Under the pieces are notes generated by a model that saw only the letters and a program-made list of their open reading frames with translations, ran no database searches and had not been told where the DNA came from. Below are positions 1-5,902 of a DNA stretch of 7,033 nucleotides, in pieces; the stretch's first letter is position 1; each line of letters starts with the position of its first letter. This stretch comes from Bifidobacteriaceae bacterium (GTDB taxonomy: Bacteria > Actinomycetota > Actinomycetes > Actinomycetales > WQXJ01): assembly GCA_031261885.1 (NCBI GenBank), contig JAISIU010000018.1:1-7033 (forward strand), written 5' to 3'. A program made the position numbers and the translations under genes.

Positions 1-764
1 GCCGCGACCACGGCCTCGACCACGGCCCCCGCCCGGGAGTTCAGGTACGGCTGCACGAACCCCGCCAGGTGCGGCGAGGCGGCCCGCGAATCCGCCGGGA
101 TCGAATGCCGGTACTTGCCCGTGAGCACGCCGCGGCCCAGCGGCGACCACCCGATCACCCCGGCGCCCAGCGCCCCCGAGGCCGGCAACAGTTCCCGCTC
201 GATCCCGCGCTCCAGCAGCGAATACTCCATCTCGGCGGCCGCCAGCTCCAGGCCCGCGGTGTCGAGGCGGGCGGCGGCCAGCGTCGTGGTCCAGGCCGCG
301 TGGTTCGACAGGCCCACGTAGCGGGCCTTGCCGCTGCGCACGGCGATCTCCAGCGCGGACAGCGTCTCGGCCAGCGGCGTGTGCGGGTCCGGGTCCTGGA
401 CCAGCCACAGGTCCACCCAGTCGGTGCCGAGCCGGTCCAGCGACCCCTCGAGCGAGGAGAGCAGGTTGCCGCGCGAGGCGTCGACGCGGGAGGACTCGCC
501 GACCTGGCGCACACCGGCCTTGGTACAGATCACGAGGTCCTCGCGCCGGGCCACGCCGCGCGGCCCGACCAACTGGCCGAGCTGGTCCTCGGCCGCGCCG
601 CCGCCGTAGGATGCGGCCGTGTCGACGAGCGTGCCGCCGGCCTCCGTGAACGCGGCCAGCTGATCCGTCGCGTCCACCTCGTCGGTGTCGCGGCCCCACG
701 TCATCGTGCCGAGCCCGAGCGCGGAGACCCGGAGCCCGGTGCGTCCGACGGCCCGATATTCCAT
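1..764 (-). CDS. Aldo/keto reductase, 3' end outside window
   Basis: Partial gene: 254 residues are visible, and about 60-80 C-terminal residues of a usual 310-330 should lie beyond the left edge. It encodes a predicted cytosolic NADPH-dependent oxidoreductase of the aldo/keto reductase superfamily; the substrate cannot be inferred. The N-terminus (GRTGLRVSALGLGTMTWG, residues 7-24), D48 and Y53 in VDTAASYG, K82 in ICTKAG, the GKARYVGLSNH strand (145-155) and GWSPLGRGVLTGK (205-217) are typical TIM-barrel AKR signatures. The active-site His is normally found in a segment like 'DLW-V-H-x-PDP'. Here that position reads Gln (Q123 in DLWLVQDPDPH), with a His five residues later (H128). A further residue often Gln in the cofactor site reads Glu (E178). 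The ATG at 764 is chosen because the AKR N-terminus begins there and a TAACCT hexamer lies 6 nt upstream. It is divergent from uppP across 48 bp. Family assignment is secure; activity is less so because of Q123. Confidence 0.93.
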   Translation of the reverse strand, partial: MEYRAVGRTGLRVSALGLGTMTWGRDTDEVDATDQLAAFTEAGGTLVDTAASYGGGAAEDQLGQLVGPRGVARREDLVICTKAGVRQVGESSRVDASRGNLLSSLEGSLDRLGTDWVDLWLVQDPDPHTPLAETLSALEIAVRSGKARYVGLSNHAAWTTTLAAARLDTAGLELAAAEMEYSLLERGIERELLPASGALGAGVIGWSPLGRGVLTGKYRHSIPADSRAASPHLAGFVQPYLNSRAGAVVEAVVA

Positions 765-770
765 ACGGCC

Positions 771-776
771 AGGTTA
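771..776 (-). promoter_or_regulatory. Candidate -10 element of the aldo/keto reductase, leaderless arrangement
   Basis: On the minus strand TAACCT fits the actinobacterial -10 pattern TANNNT. It ends 6 nt before the ATG at 764, so transcription would start at or next to the start codon. No Shine-Dalgarno is visible in that gap, which agrees with a leaderless mRNA. No convincing -35 was found. It lies inside the 48-bp divergent spacer, 24 bp from the -10 candidate of uppP. Confidence 0.5.
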
Positions 777-800
777 CGGGATGGGCCAGCGCACGGAAGG

Positions 801-806
801 TAGCCT
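801..806 (+). promoter_or_regulatory. Candidate -10 element of uppP, leaderless arrangement
   Basis: TAGCCT (TANNNT) is followed by exactly 6 nt and then the GTG at 813, placing a predicted transcription start at the initiation codon. An alternative reading is a weak Shine-Dalgarno GGAAGG at 795-800, 12 nt from the GTG, which is rather far. The hexamer spacing supports GTG 813 over the internal ATG at 837 as the start. No clear -35 is present. Confidence 0.5.
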
Positions 807-812
807 GCCGAG

Positions 813-1643
813 GTGAGTTTATGGGCGGCCCTCATCATGGGCCTGGTGCAGGGCCTCACGGAGTTCCTGCCAGTCTCCTCGTCCGCGCACCTCCGCATCT
901 TCGGCCAGATCCTGCCCGGCTGCGCCGACCCGGGCGCGGCCTTCACGGCGATCATCCAGATCGGCACGGAACTGGCCGTGCTCCTGTACTTCCGCCGCGA
1001 CGTCGTGCGGATCGTGCGGGGCTGGTGGCACGCGGTGGCCCGCCGCGAGCCGAACCCGGACGGGGCCGAGGGCTGGCTCATCATCTTCGGCTCGATCCCG
1101 ATCGTCGTGCTGGGCCTCCTGTTCCAGGACGACATCGAGACGCACCTGAGAAACATGTACATCACGGGCGGCATGCTCGTCGGGTTCGCGCTGATCATGG
1201 GCTGGTTCGACCAGCACGCCCGCCAGGTCAAACCGTTGGAGAAGCTCACGCTGAAGGACGGCCTGATCTACGGCTGCGCCCAGGCGCTCGCGCTGATCCC
1301 GGGCGTCTCCCGCTCGGGCGGCACGATCACGGCCGGCCTCGCGATGGGCTACACGCGCGAGGCGGCGGCCCGCTACTCGTTCCTCCTGGCCATGCCCGCC
1401 GTGTTCGGCTCCGGCCTGTTCGAGCTGGCCAAGGCCCTGGGCGGGCAGGAGGCCTCGTTCCCGGGCTGGGGGCCGACCATCGTGGCCGGCATCGTCGCGT
1501 TCGTGGTCGGCTACTTCGTCATCATCGCGTTCCTGAAGATCGTCTCGACGTACTCGTTCCGCCCGTTCATCGCCTACCGGGTCGGCGCCGGCCTGCTCGT
1601 GATCGTGCTGCTGCTGTGCGGCGTGTTCACGCCGATGGGGTAG
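813..1643 (+). CDS. uppP: Undecaprenyl-diphosphatase UppP (BacA)
   Basis: This integral membrane phosphatase converts undecaprenyl diphosphate to undecaprenyl phosphate, recycling the lipid carrier for peptidoglycan and other envelope polymers; extra copies give bacitracin resistance in other bacteria. The 276-aa product has the family's two signature motifs: EFLPVSSSAHL at residues 17-27 (E17, the Ser run and H26) and PGVSRSGGTI at 163-172 (R167). Hydrophobic segments recur along the chain, including about 89-103, 190-205, 223-241 and 258-272. The first of the two acidic residues in the E. coli motif is Gln here (Q13), which I recall as common in actinobacterial UppP. Codon 3 is TTA, a very rare codon in such GC-rich DNA and the only one I saw in the window's genes. 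It lies upstream of mshC, a neighbourhood also seen in mycobacteria, where uppP and mshC are a few genes apart. Confidence 0.96.
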   Translation: MSLWAALIMGLVQGLTEFLPVSSSAHLRIFGQILPGCADPGAAFTAIIQIGTELAVLLYFRRDVVRIVRGWWHAVARREPNPDGAEGWLIIFGSIPIVVLGLLFQDDIETHLRNMYITGGMLVGFALIMGWFDQHARQVKPLEKLTLKDGLIYGCAQALALIPGVSRSGGTITAGLAMGYTREAAARYSFLLAMPAVFGSGLFELAKALGGQEASFPGWGPTIVAGIVAFVVGYFVIIAFLKIVSTYSFRPFIAYRVGAGLLVIVLLLCGVFTPMG

Positions 1644-1662
1644 CGGCCCGAACACCGCGCGG

Positions 1663-1688
1663 GCGCGACAAGGTTTTCAGCGTCGCGC
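1663..1688 (+). terminator. Inverted repeat after uppP, possible terminator
   Basis: GCGCGAC (1663-1669) and GTCGCGC (1682-1688) are perfect reverse complements separated by a 12-nt loop, starting 20 nt after the uppP stop. There is no run of T afterwards, so an intrinsic terminator is only possible, not shown. In GC-rich DNA a 7-bp stem can also arise by chance. Confidence 0.35.
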
Positions 1689-1760
1689 GAAACGGGTTGC
1701 CGAATCGGCGGGAAATGACCGGTTCTGCGCCTTTTTCGTCACACGTCCCTGGCATCCTCA

Positions 1761-1783
1761 CCCCCACCCAACAGGGGCGGGGG
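1761..1783 (+). terminator. GC-rich hairpin just upstream of the mshC promoter
   Basis: CCCCC (1761-1765) can pair with GGGGG (1779-1783), and CCC (1767-1769) with GGG (1774-1776), around an AACA loop with one small internal mismatch. It sits 18 nt before the mshC -10 candidate and could insulate mshC from uppP read-through. No U-tract follows. A role as a protein-binding site is equally possible. Confidence 0.35.
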
Positions 1784-1801
1784 CCGGGCCGCGCCGCGCG
1801 G

Positions 1802-1807
1802 TAGGCT
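1802..1807 (+). promoter_or_regulatory. Candidate -10 element of mshC, leaderless arrangement
   Basis: TAGGCT (TANNNT) ends 7 nt before the ATG at 1815. The intervening CGCCGGT has no Shine-Dalgarno, so mshC is predicted to be translated from a leaderless mRNA. It shares the preceding G with the uppP element (GTAGGCT against GTAGCCT). No -35 match was seen at the usual distance. Confidence 0.55.
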
Positions 1808-1814
1808 CGCCGGT

Positions 1815-3182
1815 ATGCGCGCTTGGCCTGCCCCACCTGTCCCATCCCTCCCCGGCCGCGGCCCCATCCCGGTCCTGACCCACGCGGACGGCACGCTCCG
1901 GCCCTCGGTCTCCCAAGAGCACGCCGCCGCCGGCCGCGCCGCGCTCTACGTCTGCGGCATCACGCCGTACGATTCGACGCACATCGGCCACGCCGCCACC
2001 TACCTGGCCTTCGACCTCCTGCTGCGCGCCTGGCGCGACGCCGGCCTTCAGACCACGTTCGCCGAGTGCGTCACGGACGTCGACGACCCGCTGCTGGAAC
2101 GCGCCGCCCAGACCGGCGAGCCGTGGCAGCACTTGGCCAACCGCGAGATCGAACGCTTCCGCGGCGACATGGCCGCCCTGCGCGTCCTGCCGCCGAACCG
2201 CTGGCTCGGCGTCGTCGAGATGGTCCCCGACATCGTCGCGGCCGTCGCCGCGCTGGAAAAGCGCGGCTGGGCCTATCGCGTTCCGGTGGAAGCCGCCGAT
2301 GCCGGCAGTCCGGCGGGCGGGAACACGGCCGATGCCGTTCCTCCCGCCATCGGGGACGGGTCACCCGCCGCGCCGCGCACCGACGTGTACGCGGACCTGT
2401 CGCAGGACCCGGACTTCGGGAGCGTCGCCGAGCTTGACGCCGCGGCGATGGCTCGTGCTTTCGCCGAACACGGCGGCGACCCGGACCGCGCCGGGAAGCG
2501 TGACCCGCTCGACCCGCTGCTGTGGCGGGCCGAACGGCCCGGCGAACCGGCCTGGGACTCGCCGCTCGGCCGCGGCCGGCCCGGCTGGCACATCGAATGC
2601 GGCGTCATCGCCTCCCAGGTGCTCGGCGTGCCGTTCGACGTCCAGGGCGGCGGCGCCGACCTCGTGTTCCCGCACCACGAGATGAGCACCTCGCACCTCA
2701 GGGGCCTGACGGGCGTGGCCGCCCCGATCGGCGTCCAGGCCCACGTCGGCCTCATCTCCTACGAGGGCGAGAAGATGAGCAAATCGCTCGGCAACCTCGT
2801 CTTCGTCTCCGACCTCCTGGACCGGGGCACCGACCCGTCCGCGATCCGGCTCGCCCTCATGGCCGAACCGTATGGCGCCGAGAGCGACTGGACCGACCAG
2901 CGGCTGCGCGCCGCGGAGGCGCGCCTCGCCCGCTGGCGCGACGGCATCGGCCCCGGTCCCGCTCCGGTGAGTGCCGGCATCGGACTCCCAGGTACCAAGC
3001 CGAGTGACGCGGAACTCGACGTGCTCGCCGAGGTGAGGGACGCCATCGGCCACGACCTCGACACGCCGCGCGCGCTCCAGGCGCTCGACCGCTGGGCCGC
3101 CGGCGGCTACCCGTCCGCGCTGCTCGCGAGCGCGGCGGACGCCCTGCTTGGAGTCCGCCTCGCGTCTGACGTGGAAAGATAA
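1815..3182 (+). CDS. mshC: L-cysteine:GlcN-inositol ligase MshC (mycothiol synthesis)
   Basis: MshC uses ATP to activate cysteine and joins it to the amine of glucosaminyl-inositol, the penultimate step of mycothiol synthesis in the cytosol. The 455-aa product is a class I aminoacyl-tRNA-synthetase-like enzyme. The N-terminus PPVPSLPGRGP (7-17) is MshC-like rather than CysS-like. C47 opens the LYVCGITPYDSTHIGH block, which holds the HIGH motif (56-59). GWHIEC (257-262) with C262 and FPHHE (285-289) supply the expected zinc ligands with C47, and KMSKS is at 320-324. The family is usually about 410 aa. The excess is a low-complexity Ala/Pro/Gly insertion near 156-188, between GWAY and DVY, plus a shorter one near 383-397. 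The reading frame stays intact, so the enzyme is probably functional. def follows 4 nt after the stop, suggesting co-transcription. The main alternative, cysteinyl-tRNA synthetase, is disfavoured by the N-terminus and by the short C-terminal region. Confidence 0.95.
   Translation: MRAWPAPPVPSLPGRGPIPVLTHADGTLRPSVSQEHAAAGRAALYVCGITPYDSTHIGHAATYLAFDLLLRAWRDAGLQTTFAECVTDVDDPLLERAAQTGEPWQHLANREIERFRGDMAALRVLPPNRWLGVVEMVPDIVAAVAALEKRGWAYRVPVEAADAGSPAGGNTADAVPPAIGDGSPAAPRTDVYADLSQDPDFGSVAELDAAAMARAFAEHGGDPDRAGKRDPLDPLLWRAERPGEPAWDSPLGRGRPGWHIECGVIASQVLGVPFDVQGGGADLVFPHHEMSTSHLRGLTGVAAPIGVQAHVGLISYEGEKMSKSLGNLVFVSDLLDRGTDPSAIRLALMAEPYGAESDWTDQRLRAAEARLARWRDGIGPGPAPVSAGIGLPGTKPSDAELDVLAEVRDAIGHDLDTPRALQALDRWAAGGYPSALLASAADALLGVRLASDVER
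2295..2337 (+). repeat. Short in-frame direct repeat in the mshC insertion
   Basis: GCCGATGCCG occurs at 2295-2304 and again at 2328-2337, offset by 33 nt (11 codons), so both copies read Ala-Asp-Ala in the same frame. The repeat lies in the extra segment of MshC. A 12-nt inverted match, TGCCGGCATCGG, occurs at 2972-2983 in the second, smaller extra segment. The repeats are short and the composition is biased, so this may be chance. Confidence 0.4.
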
Positions 3183-3186
3183 ACCC

Positions 3187-3669
3187 ATGGCCATACGTGA
3201 CATCCGCATCATCGGCGACCCGGTGCTCCGCACCCCGTGCGACCCGATCACGAAGATCGACGACGGCGTCCGGGCCCTGGTCAAGGACCTGCTGGAGAGC
3301 GTCGACATGGACGGGCGCGCCGGGCTGGCCGCCAACCAGATCGGCGTGTCGCTCCGGGCTTTCTCCTACAACGTCGACGACGAGCTCGGCTACGTGCTGA
3401 ACCCGAAAATCGTTGAGCTATCGGACAAGAAGCAGGGCGGCGACGAAGGCTGCCTCTCCGTGCCCGGGCTGTGGTTTCCGTGCCAACGCTCCTGGTACGC
3501 GCGCGTCACGGGCATCGACCTGGACGGCAACGAGATCACGGTCGAGGGCACGGACGTGCTGGGCCGCTGCCTCCAACACGAGTGCGACCACCTCGACGGG
3601 CACCTGTACCTGGACCGGCTCGACCGGTCCGTCCGCAAGAAAGCGATGGCCGCCGTCCGCAATCTGTGA
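3187..3669 (+). CDS. def: Peptide deformylase
   Basis: This cytosolic metalloenzyme removes the formyl group from the N-terminal Met of nascent proteins. The 160-aa product has all three catalytic motifs in order: GLAANQIG (46-53), EGCLS (87-91) with the metal-binding C89, and QHECDH (130-135) with the metal-binding H131 and H135 and catalytic E132. The ATG at 3187 is preferred over an in-frame ATG at 3148 inside mshC, because MAIRDIRIIGDPVLRTPC is the standard deformylase N-terminus and GGAAAG (3173-3178) sits 8 nt upstream as a Shine-Dalgarno. It starts 4 nt after the mshC stop, so it is probably co-transcribed and perhaps translationally coupled with it. The more familiar def neighbour, fmt, is not in the window; a second deformylase gene elsewhere in the genome is possible. 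Confidence 0.96.
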   Translation: MAIRDIRIIGDPVLRTPCDPITKIDDGVRALVKDLLESVDMDGRAGLAANQIGVSLRAFSYNVDDELGYVLNPKIVELSDKKQGGDEGCLSVPGLWFPCQRSWYARVTGIDLDGNEITVEGTDVLGRCLQHECDHLDGHLYLDRLDRSVRKKAMAAVRNL

Positions 3670-3691
3670 CGAGCCGGGGCGCTGGATGCGC

Positions 3692-3718
3692 TACTGTGGA
3701 ACCGCGCGCCGCGCGCGC
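3692..3718 (+). promoter_or_regulatory. Possible promoter and hairpin between def and DUF3145
   Basis: TACTGT at 3692-3697 fits the TANNNT -10 pattern, predicting a transcript beginning near 3704 with a leader of about 110 nt. A GCGCGC stem (3704-3709 with 3713-3718, loop CGC) starts exactly there and could alternatively end the def transcript. No good -35 is visible. The rest of the gap up to the Shine-Dalgarno shows only weak inverted repeats, and I recognise no known RNA in it. Confidence 0.3.
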
Positions 3719-3802
3719 TCGCCGTGGACCCAGTTGGGCTCCGCCCGGTCGATGAACCGAGGTCGTAGGGGAAGACGCACCTCACCGTTCACCGATTGAA
3801 GT

Positions 3803-3808
3803 AGGAGG
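3803..3808 (+). promoter_or_regulatory. Strong Shine-Dalgarno of the DUF3145 gene
   Basis: AGGAGG lies 5 nt before the ATG at 3814. It fixes the start and contrasts with the apparently leaderless genes on the left side of the window. Confidence 0.8.
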
Positions 3809-3813
3809 CCATC

Positions 3814-4314
3814 ATGACCGCTGTGATCACACGCGGCGTGCTCTTCATACATTCCGCGCCGCGCGCGCTGGCCCCCCACGTCGAATGGGCCGCCGGTGGC
3901 GTGCTGGATACGCGTGTGTCCTGTGACTGGACGGACCAGCCCGCCGCGCCCGGCTGCCTGCGCACGGAACTGTCGTGGCAGGGGCCCCAGGGCACAGGCG
4001 CCCGGCTGGCCTCCGCGCTGCGCGGCTGGGCCCACCTGCGCTACGAGGTCACCGAGGAACCGTCGCAGGGCTGCGACGGCGGCCGCTGGAGCCACACCCC
4101 CGAACTGGGCATTTTTCACGCCGTCATCGACGTGCACGGCAACAACCTGATCCCCGAGGACCGAATCCGCGACGCGCTCGACGCCGGCGGGGACCTGACG
4201 CAGATGCGCCGCAAACTGGACCTGGCGCTGGGCCAGGCCTGGGACGACGAGCTCGAACCGTTCCGCTACGCGGGCGCGGGCGCGCCCGTGCGCTGGCTGC
4301 ACCAGGTGGGGTGA
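3814..4314 (+). CDS. DUF3145 family protein, function unknown
   Basis: The 166-aa product matches the actinobacterial DUF3145 family along its length. Recognisable conserved segments are RGVLFIHSAPRALAPHVEWA (7-26), RTELSWQG (50-57), GARLASALRGW (62-72), YEVTEEPS (77-84), HTPELGIFHAVIDVHGN (94-110) and IPEDRIR (113-119). There is no signal peptide, membrane segment or metal-binding motif, so it is probably a soluble cytosolic protein. The pattern of conserved tryptophans and short strands suggests a compact alpha/beta domain, but no biochemical function is known to me. Three cysteines (37, 48, 87) are present. It is separated from def by 144 nt with its own ribosome binding site, so it is probably an independent unit. 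It converges with the CoA-transferase gene, the two stops being 28 nt apart. Confidence 0.9.
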   Translation: MTAVITRGVLFIHSAPRALAPHVEWAAGGVLDTRVSCDWTDQPAAPGCLRTELSWQGPQGTGARLASALRGWAHLRYEVTEEPSQGCDGGRWSHTPELGIFHAVIDVHGNNLIPEDRIRDALDAGGDLTQMRRKLDLALGQAWDDELEPFRYAGAGAPVRWLHQVG

Positions 4315-4326
4315 GCCCCTCGGGGC
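4315..4326. terminator. Possible bidirectional terminator between converging genes
   Basis: GCCCCTCGGGGC is a near-perfect short inverted repeat directly after the DUF3145 stop, in the 28-nt space between the two converging stops. It can form a GCCC/GGGC stem with a CTCG loop on either strand. The stem is short and there is no T-tract, so support is positional. Confidence 0.35.
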
Positions 4327-4342
4327 GCGCGCGGCCGGGCGC

Positions 4343-5848
4343 TCAGGCCAGCATGGAGCCCGTCTCCTGGAACCGGACGTGCCAGGACAGGGCCTCGCGC
4401 AGCAGGTGCGGGGTTTGGCCGGGGTGGTCGCTGGCCGCCTCGGCCCGGTCGACGTAATCGGTGAGGGCGTCGCGGAAATCCGGGTGCGCGCAGTGGGCGA
4501 TGATCGCGCGGGACCGCTGGCGCGGCGCGAGGCGGCGCAGGTCCGCCAGGCCCTGTTCGGTGACCACGACGTCGACATCGTGCTCGGTGTGGTCCACATG
4601 AGAGACCATCGGGACGATGCAGCTGACCGCCCCGCCCTTGGCCGTCGATGGCGTCACGAACGTCGAGATCCTGGCGTTGCGCGTGAAGTCGCCCGAACCG
4701 CCGATGCCGTTGATCATGCGGCTGCCGGACACGTGCGTCGAGTTGACGTTGCCGTAGATGTCCGCCTCGACCATGCCGTTGCAGCTGATGACGCCGAGTC
4801 GGCTGATCACCTCGGGGGAGTTGGAGACCTCCTGCGGGCGGAGCACGATGTGGCGGCGGAAGAAGTCCGCCTTCTGGTTCATGAGCTCCGCCGCTTCGGG
4901 GGACAGCGAGAAGGCCGTGGCGGAGGCCGTCGTCATGACGCCGCGCTCGATCAGCCCGAGCATGCCGTCCTGGATCACCTCGGTGTAGCTCGTCAGGTCG
5001 CGGAGCCCGGACGCGCCGAGCGCGGCCAGGACGGCGTTCGCGATGTTGCCGACCCCGGACTGGAGCGGCGGCAGCGGGCTGGGCAGGCGGCCGGCGCGTT
5101 GCTCGGCGGTCAAGAAGTCGACGAGGTGGGCGGCGATCGCCTGGGACGTGGCGTCCACGGGCTTGAAGGCGGAGTTGCGGTCCGGGCCGGAGGCCACGAC
5201 GACGGCCACGACCTTGGCCGGGTCGACGTCCAGGTACGGCGTGCCGATGCGGTCGCCCGGGGCGTTGATCGGGATCGGGGCGCGGCCGGGACGGTAGACG
5301 TCGTGCATGCCGGTGAGGCTCGGCGACATCCACTCGTTGACCTCGAGGATCACGGCCTCGGCGGTGTCGAGCCACGTCTGGTTGTTGCCGACCGAGCTGG
5401 AGGGGACGAGGCGGCCGTCCGGGTCGATGGCCGTGACCTCGACGACGGCGACGTCGAGCGGGCCGAACACGCCGCCGCGCACGGCCGGCCCGAGGGCCGA
5501 GAGGTGCATGTCCTTGTACCGGGTGGTCCCGGCGTTGATGGCGCGCCGCATGGTCGGGTCGGACTGATAGGGGGCGCGGAAGGAGGCGGCCTGGGCCTCC
5601 GCGAGGACGCCGTCCAGCTCGGGCGCCGTCGAGGCGCCGGTCAGCACACCGATTTGGAATGGCCGCCCGGCCTGGTGCTCGGCCTGGGCCCGGGCGGCGA
5701 TCGCGGCGGGCACGGCCTTGGGGTAGCCGGCGCCCGTGAAGCCCGAGAACCCGACCAGCGCGCCGTTCGCGACGTGCGCGGCCGCCCCGGCCTGATCGGT
5801 GACGAGGCGCCGGAACGCCGGCGCGGCGATGCGCTCGCTGAACGCCAT
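4343..5848 (-). CDS. Acetyl-CoA hydrolase/CoA-transferase, succinyl-CoA:acetate type
   Basis: The 501-aa product is a class I CoA-transferase of the acetyl-CoA hydrolase/succinyl-CoA:acetate CoA-transferase family (AarC, Cat1 and YgfH/ScpC relatives). Such enzymes move CoA between succinyl-CoA and acetate or propionate through a glutamyl-CoA intermediate, linking acetate overflow to the TCA cycle in the cytosol. Features include FSGFTGAGYPKAVP (34-47), SSVGNNQTW (151-159), QSGVGNIANAVL (263-274), the catalytic Glu in LTSYTEVIQD (E290), the glycine-rich GGSGDF (383-388) and VVVTEQGLADLR near residues 424-435. The length matches the family (about 500 aa) and no frame break is seen. The ATG at 5848 has AAGGAGG 5 nt upstream. 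It has its own candidate promoter, so it appears separable from the Panacea cassette upstream on the same strand. Acyl specificity (acetate or propionate) and transferase versus hydrolase activity cannot be read from sequence alone. Confidence 0.94.
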   Translation of the reverse strand: MAFSERIAAPAFRRLVTDQAGAAAHVANGALVGFSGFTGAGYPKAVPAAIAARAQAEHQAGRPFQIGVLTGASTAPELDGVLAEAQAASFRAPYQSDPTMRRAINAGTTRYKDMHLSALGPAVRGGVFGPLDVAVVEVTAIDPDGRLVPSSSVGNNQTWLDTAEAVILEVNEWMSPSLTGMHDVYRPGRAPIPINAPGDRIGTPYLDVDPAKVVAVVVASGPDRNSAFKPVDATSQAIAAHLVDFLTAEQRAGRLPSPLPPLQSGVGNIANAVLAALGASGLRDLTSYTEVIQDGMLGLIERGVMTTASATAFSLSPEAAELMNQKADFFRRHIVLRPQEVSNSPEVISRLGVISCNGMVEADIYGNVNSTHVSGSRMINGIGGSGDFTRNARISTFVTPSTAKGGAVSCIVPMVSHVDHTEHDVDVVVTEQGLADLRRLAPRQRSRAIIAHCAHPDFRDALTDYVDRAEAASDHPGQTPHLLREALSWHVRFQETGSMLA

Positions 5849-5853
5849 GGGCG

Positions 5854-5860
5854 CCTCCTT
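5854..5860 (-). promoter_or_regulatory. Shine-Dalgarno of the CoA-transferase gene
   Basis: On the minus strand AAGGAGG lies 5 nt before the ATG at 5848, a near-consensus site that settles the start. Confidence 0.8.
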
Positions 5861-5864
5861 CGGT

Positions 5865-5885
5865 GCGGCCGGTCGTTCCGGCCGC
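5865..5885 (-). promoter_or_regulatory. Perfect 8-bp hairpin in the CoA-transferase leader
   Basis: On the plus strand GCGGCCGG (5865-5872) and CCGGCCGC (5878-5885) are exact reverse complements around a 5-nt loop. In the minus-strand transcript the hairpin lies between the candidate promoter and the Shine-Dalgarno, 4 nt from the latter. It could modulate translation, bind a regulator as DNA, or terminate read-through from the upstream cassette. No U-run follows. Confidence 0.5.
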
Positions 5886-5896
5886 GTGAGGTACCC

Positions 5897-5902
5897 ATCC
5901 TA
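5897..5902 (-). promoter_or_regulatory. Candidate -10 element of the CoA-transferase gene
   Basis: The minus-strand sequence TTATAGGAT contains TAGGAT (TANNNT), in the most AT-rich stretch of this part of the window, 10 nt after the stop of the upstream gene. Transcription would start near 5890, giving a leader of about 42 nt that contains the hairpin and the Shine-Dalgarno. No strong -35 was found. Confidence 0.45.

Noticed and set aside
819..1655. Long minus-strand open frame opposite uppP
   Set aside because: Low-complexity Arg/Ala/Asp/Glu composition and no start signals. uppP on the other strand has both family motifs.
1815..3182. Cysteinyl-tRNA synthetase (CysS)
   Set aside because: It shares HIGH and KMSKS motifs, but the N-terminal PPVPSLPGRGP, CGITPYDSTHIGHAATY block and short C-terminal region match MshC instead.
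3148..3186. Longer def start at the in-frame ATG inside the end of mshC
   Set aside because: It adds 13 residues without similarity to deformylases, overlaps mshC, and the ATG at 3187 has a better placed Shine-Dalgarno and the standard N-terminus.
3670..3813. Riboswitch or structured RNA in the leader of the DUF3145 gene
   Set aside because: Only short stems of 4-6 bp can be drawn, with no conserved core of a known riboswitch class.
3705..3869. 15-nt direct repeat CGCGCCGCGCGCGCT at 3705-3719 and 3855-3869
   Set aside because: Low-complexity CG alternation, with one copy inside the DUF3145 coding region; expected by chance in this composition.
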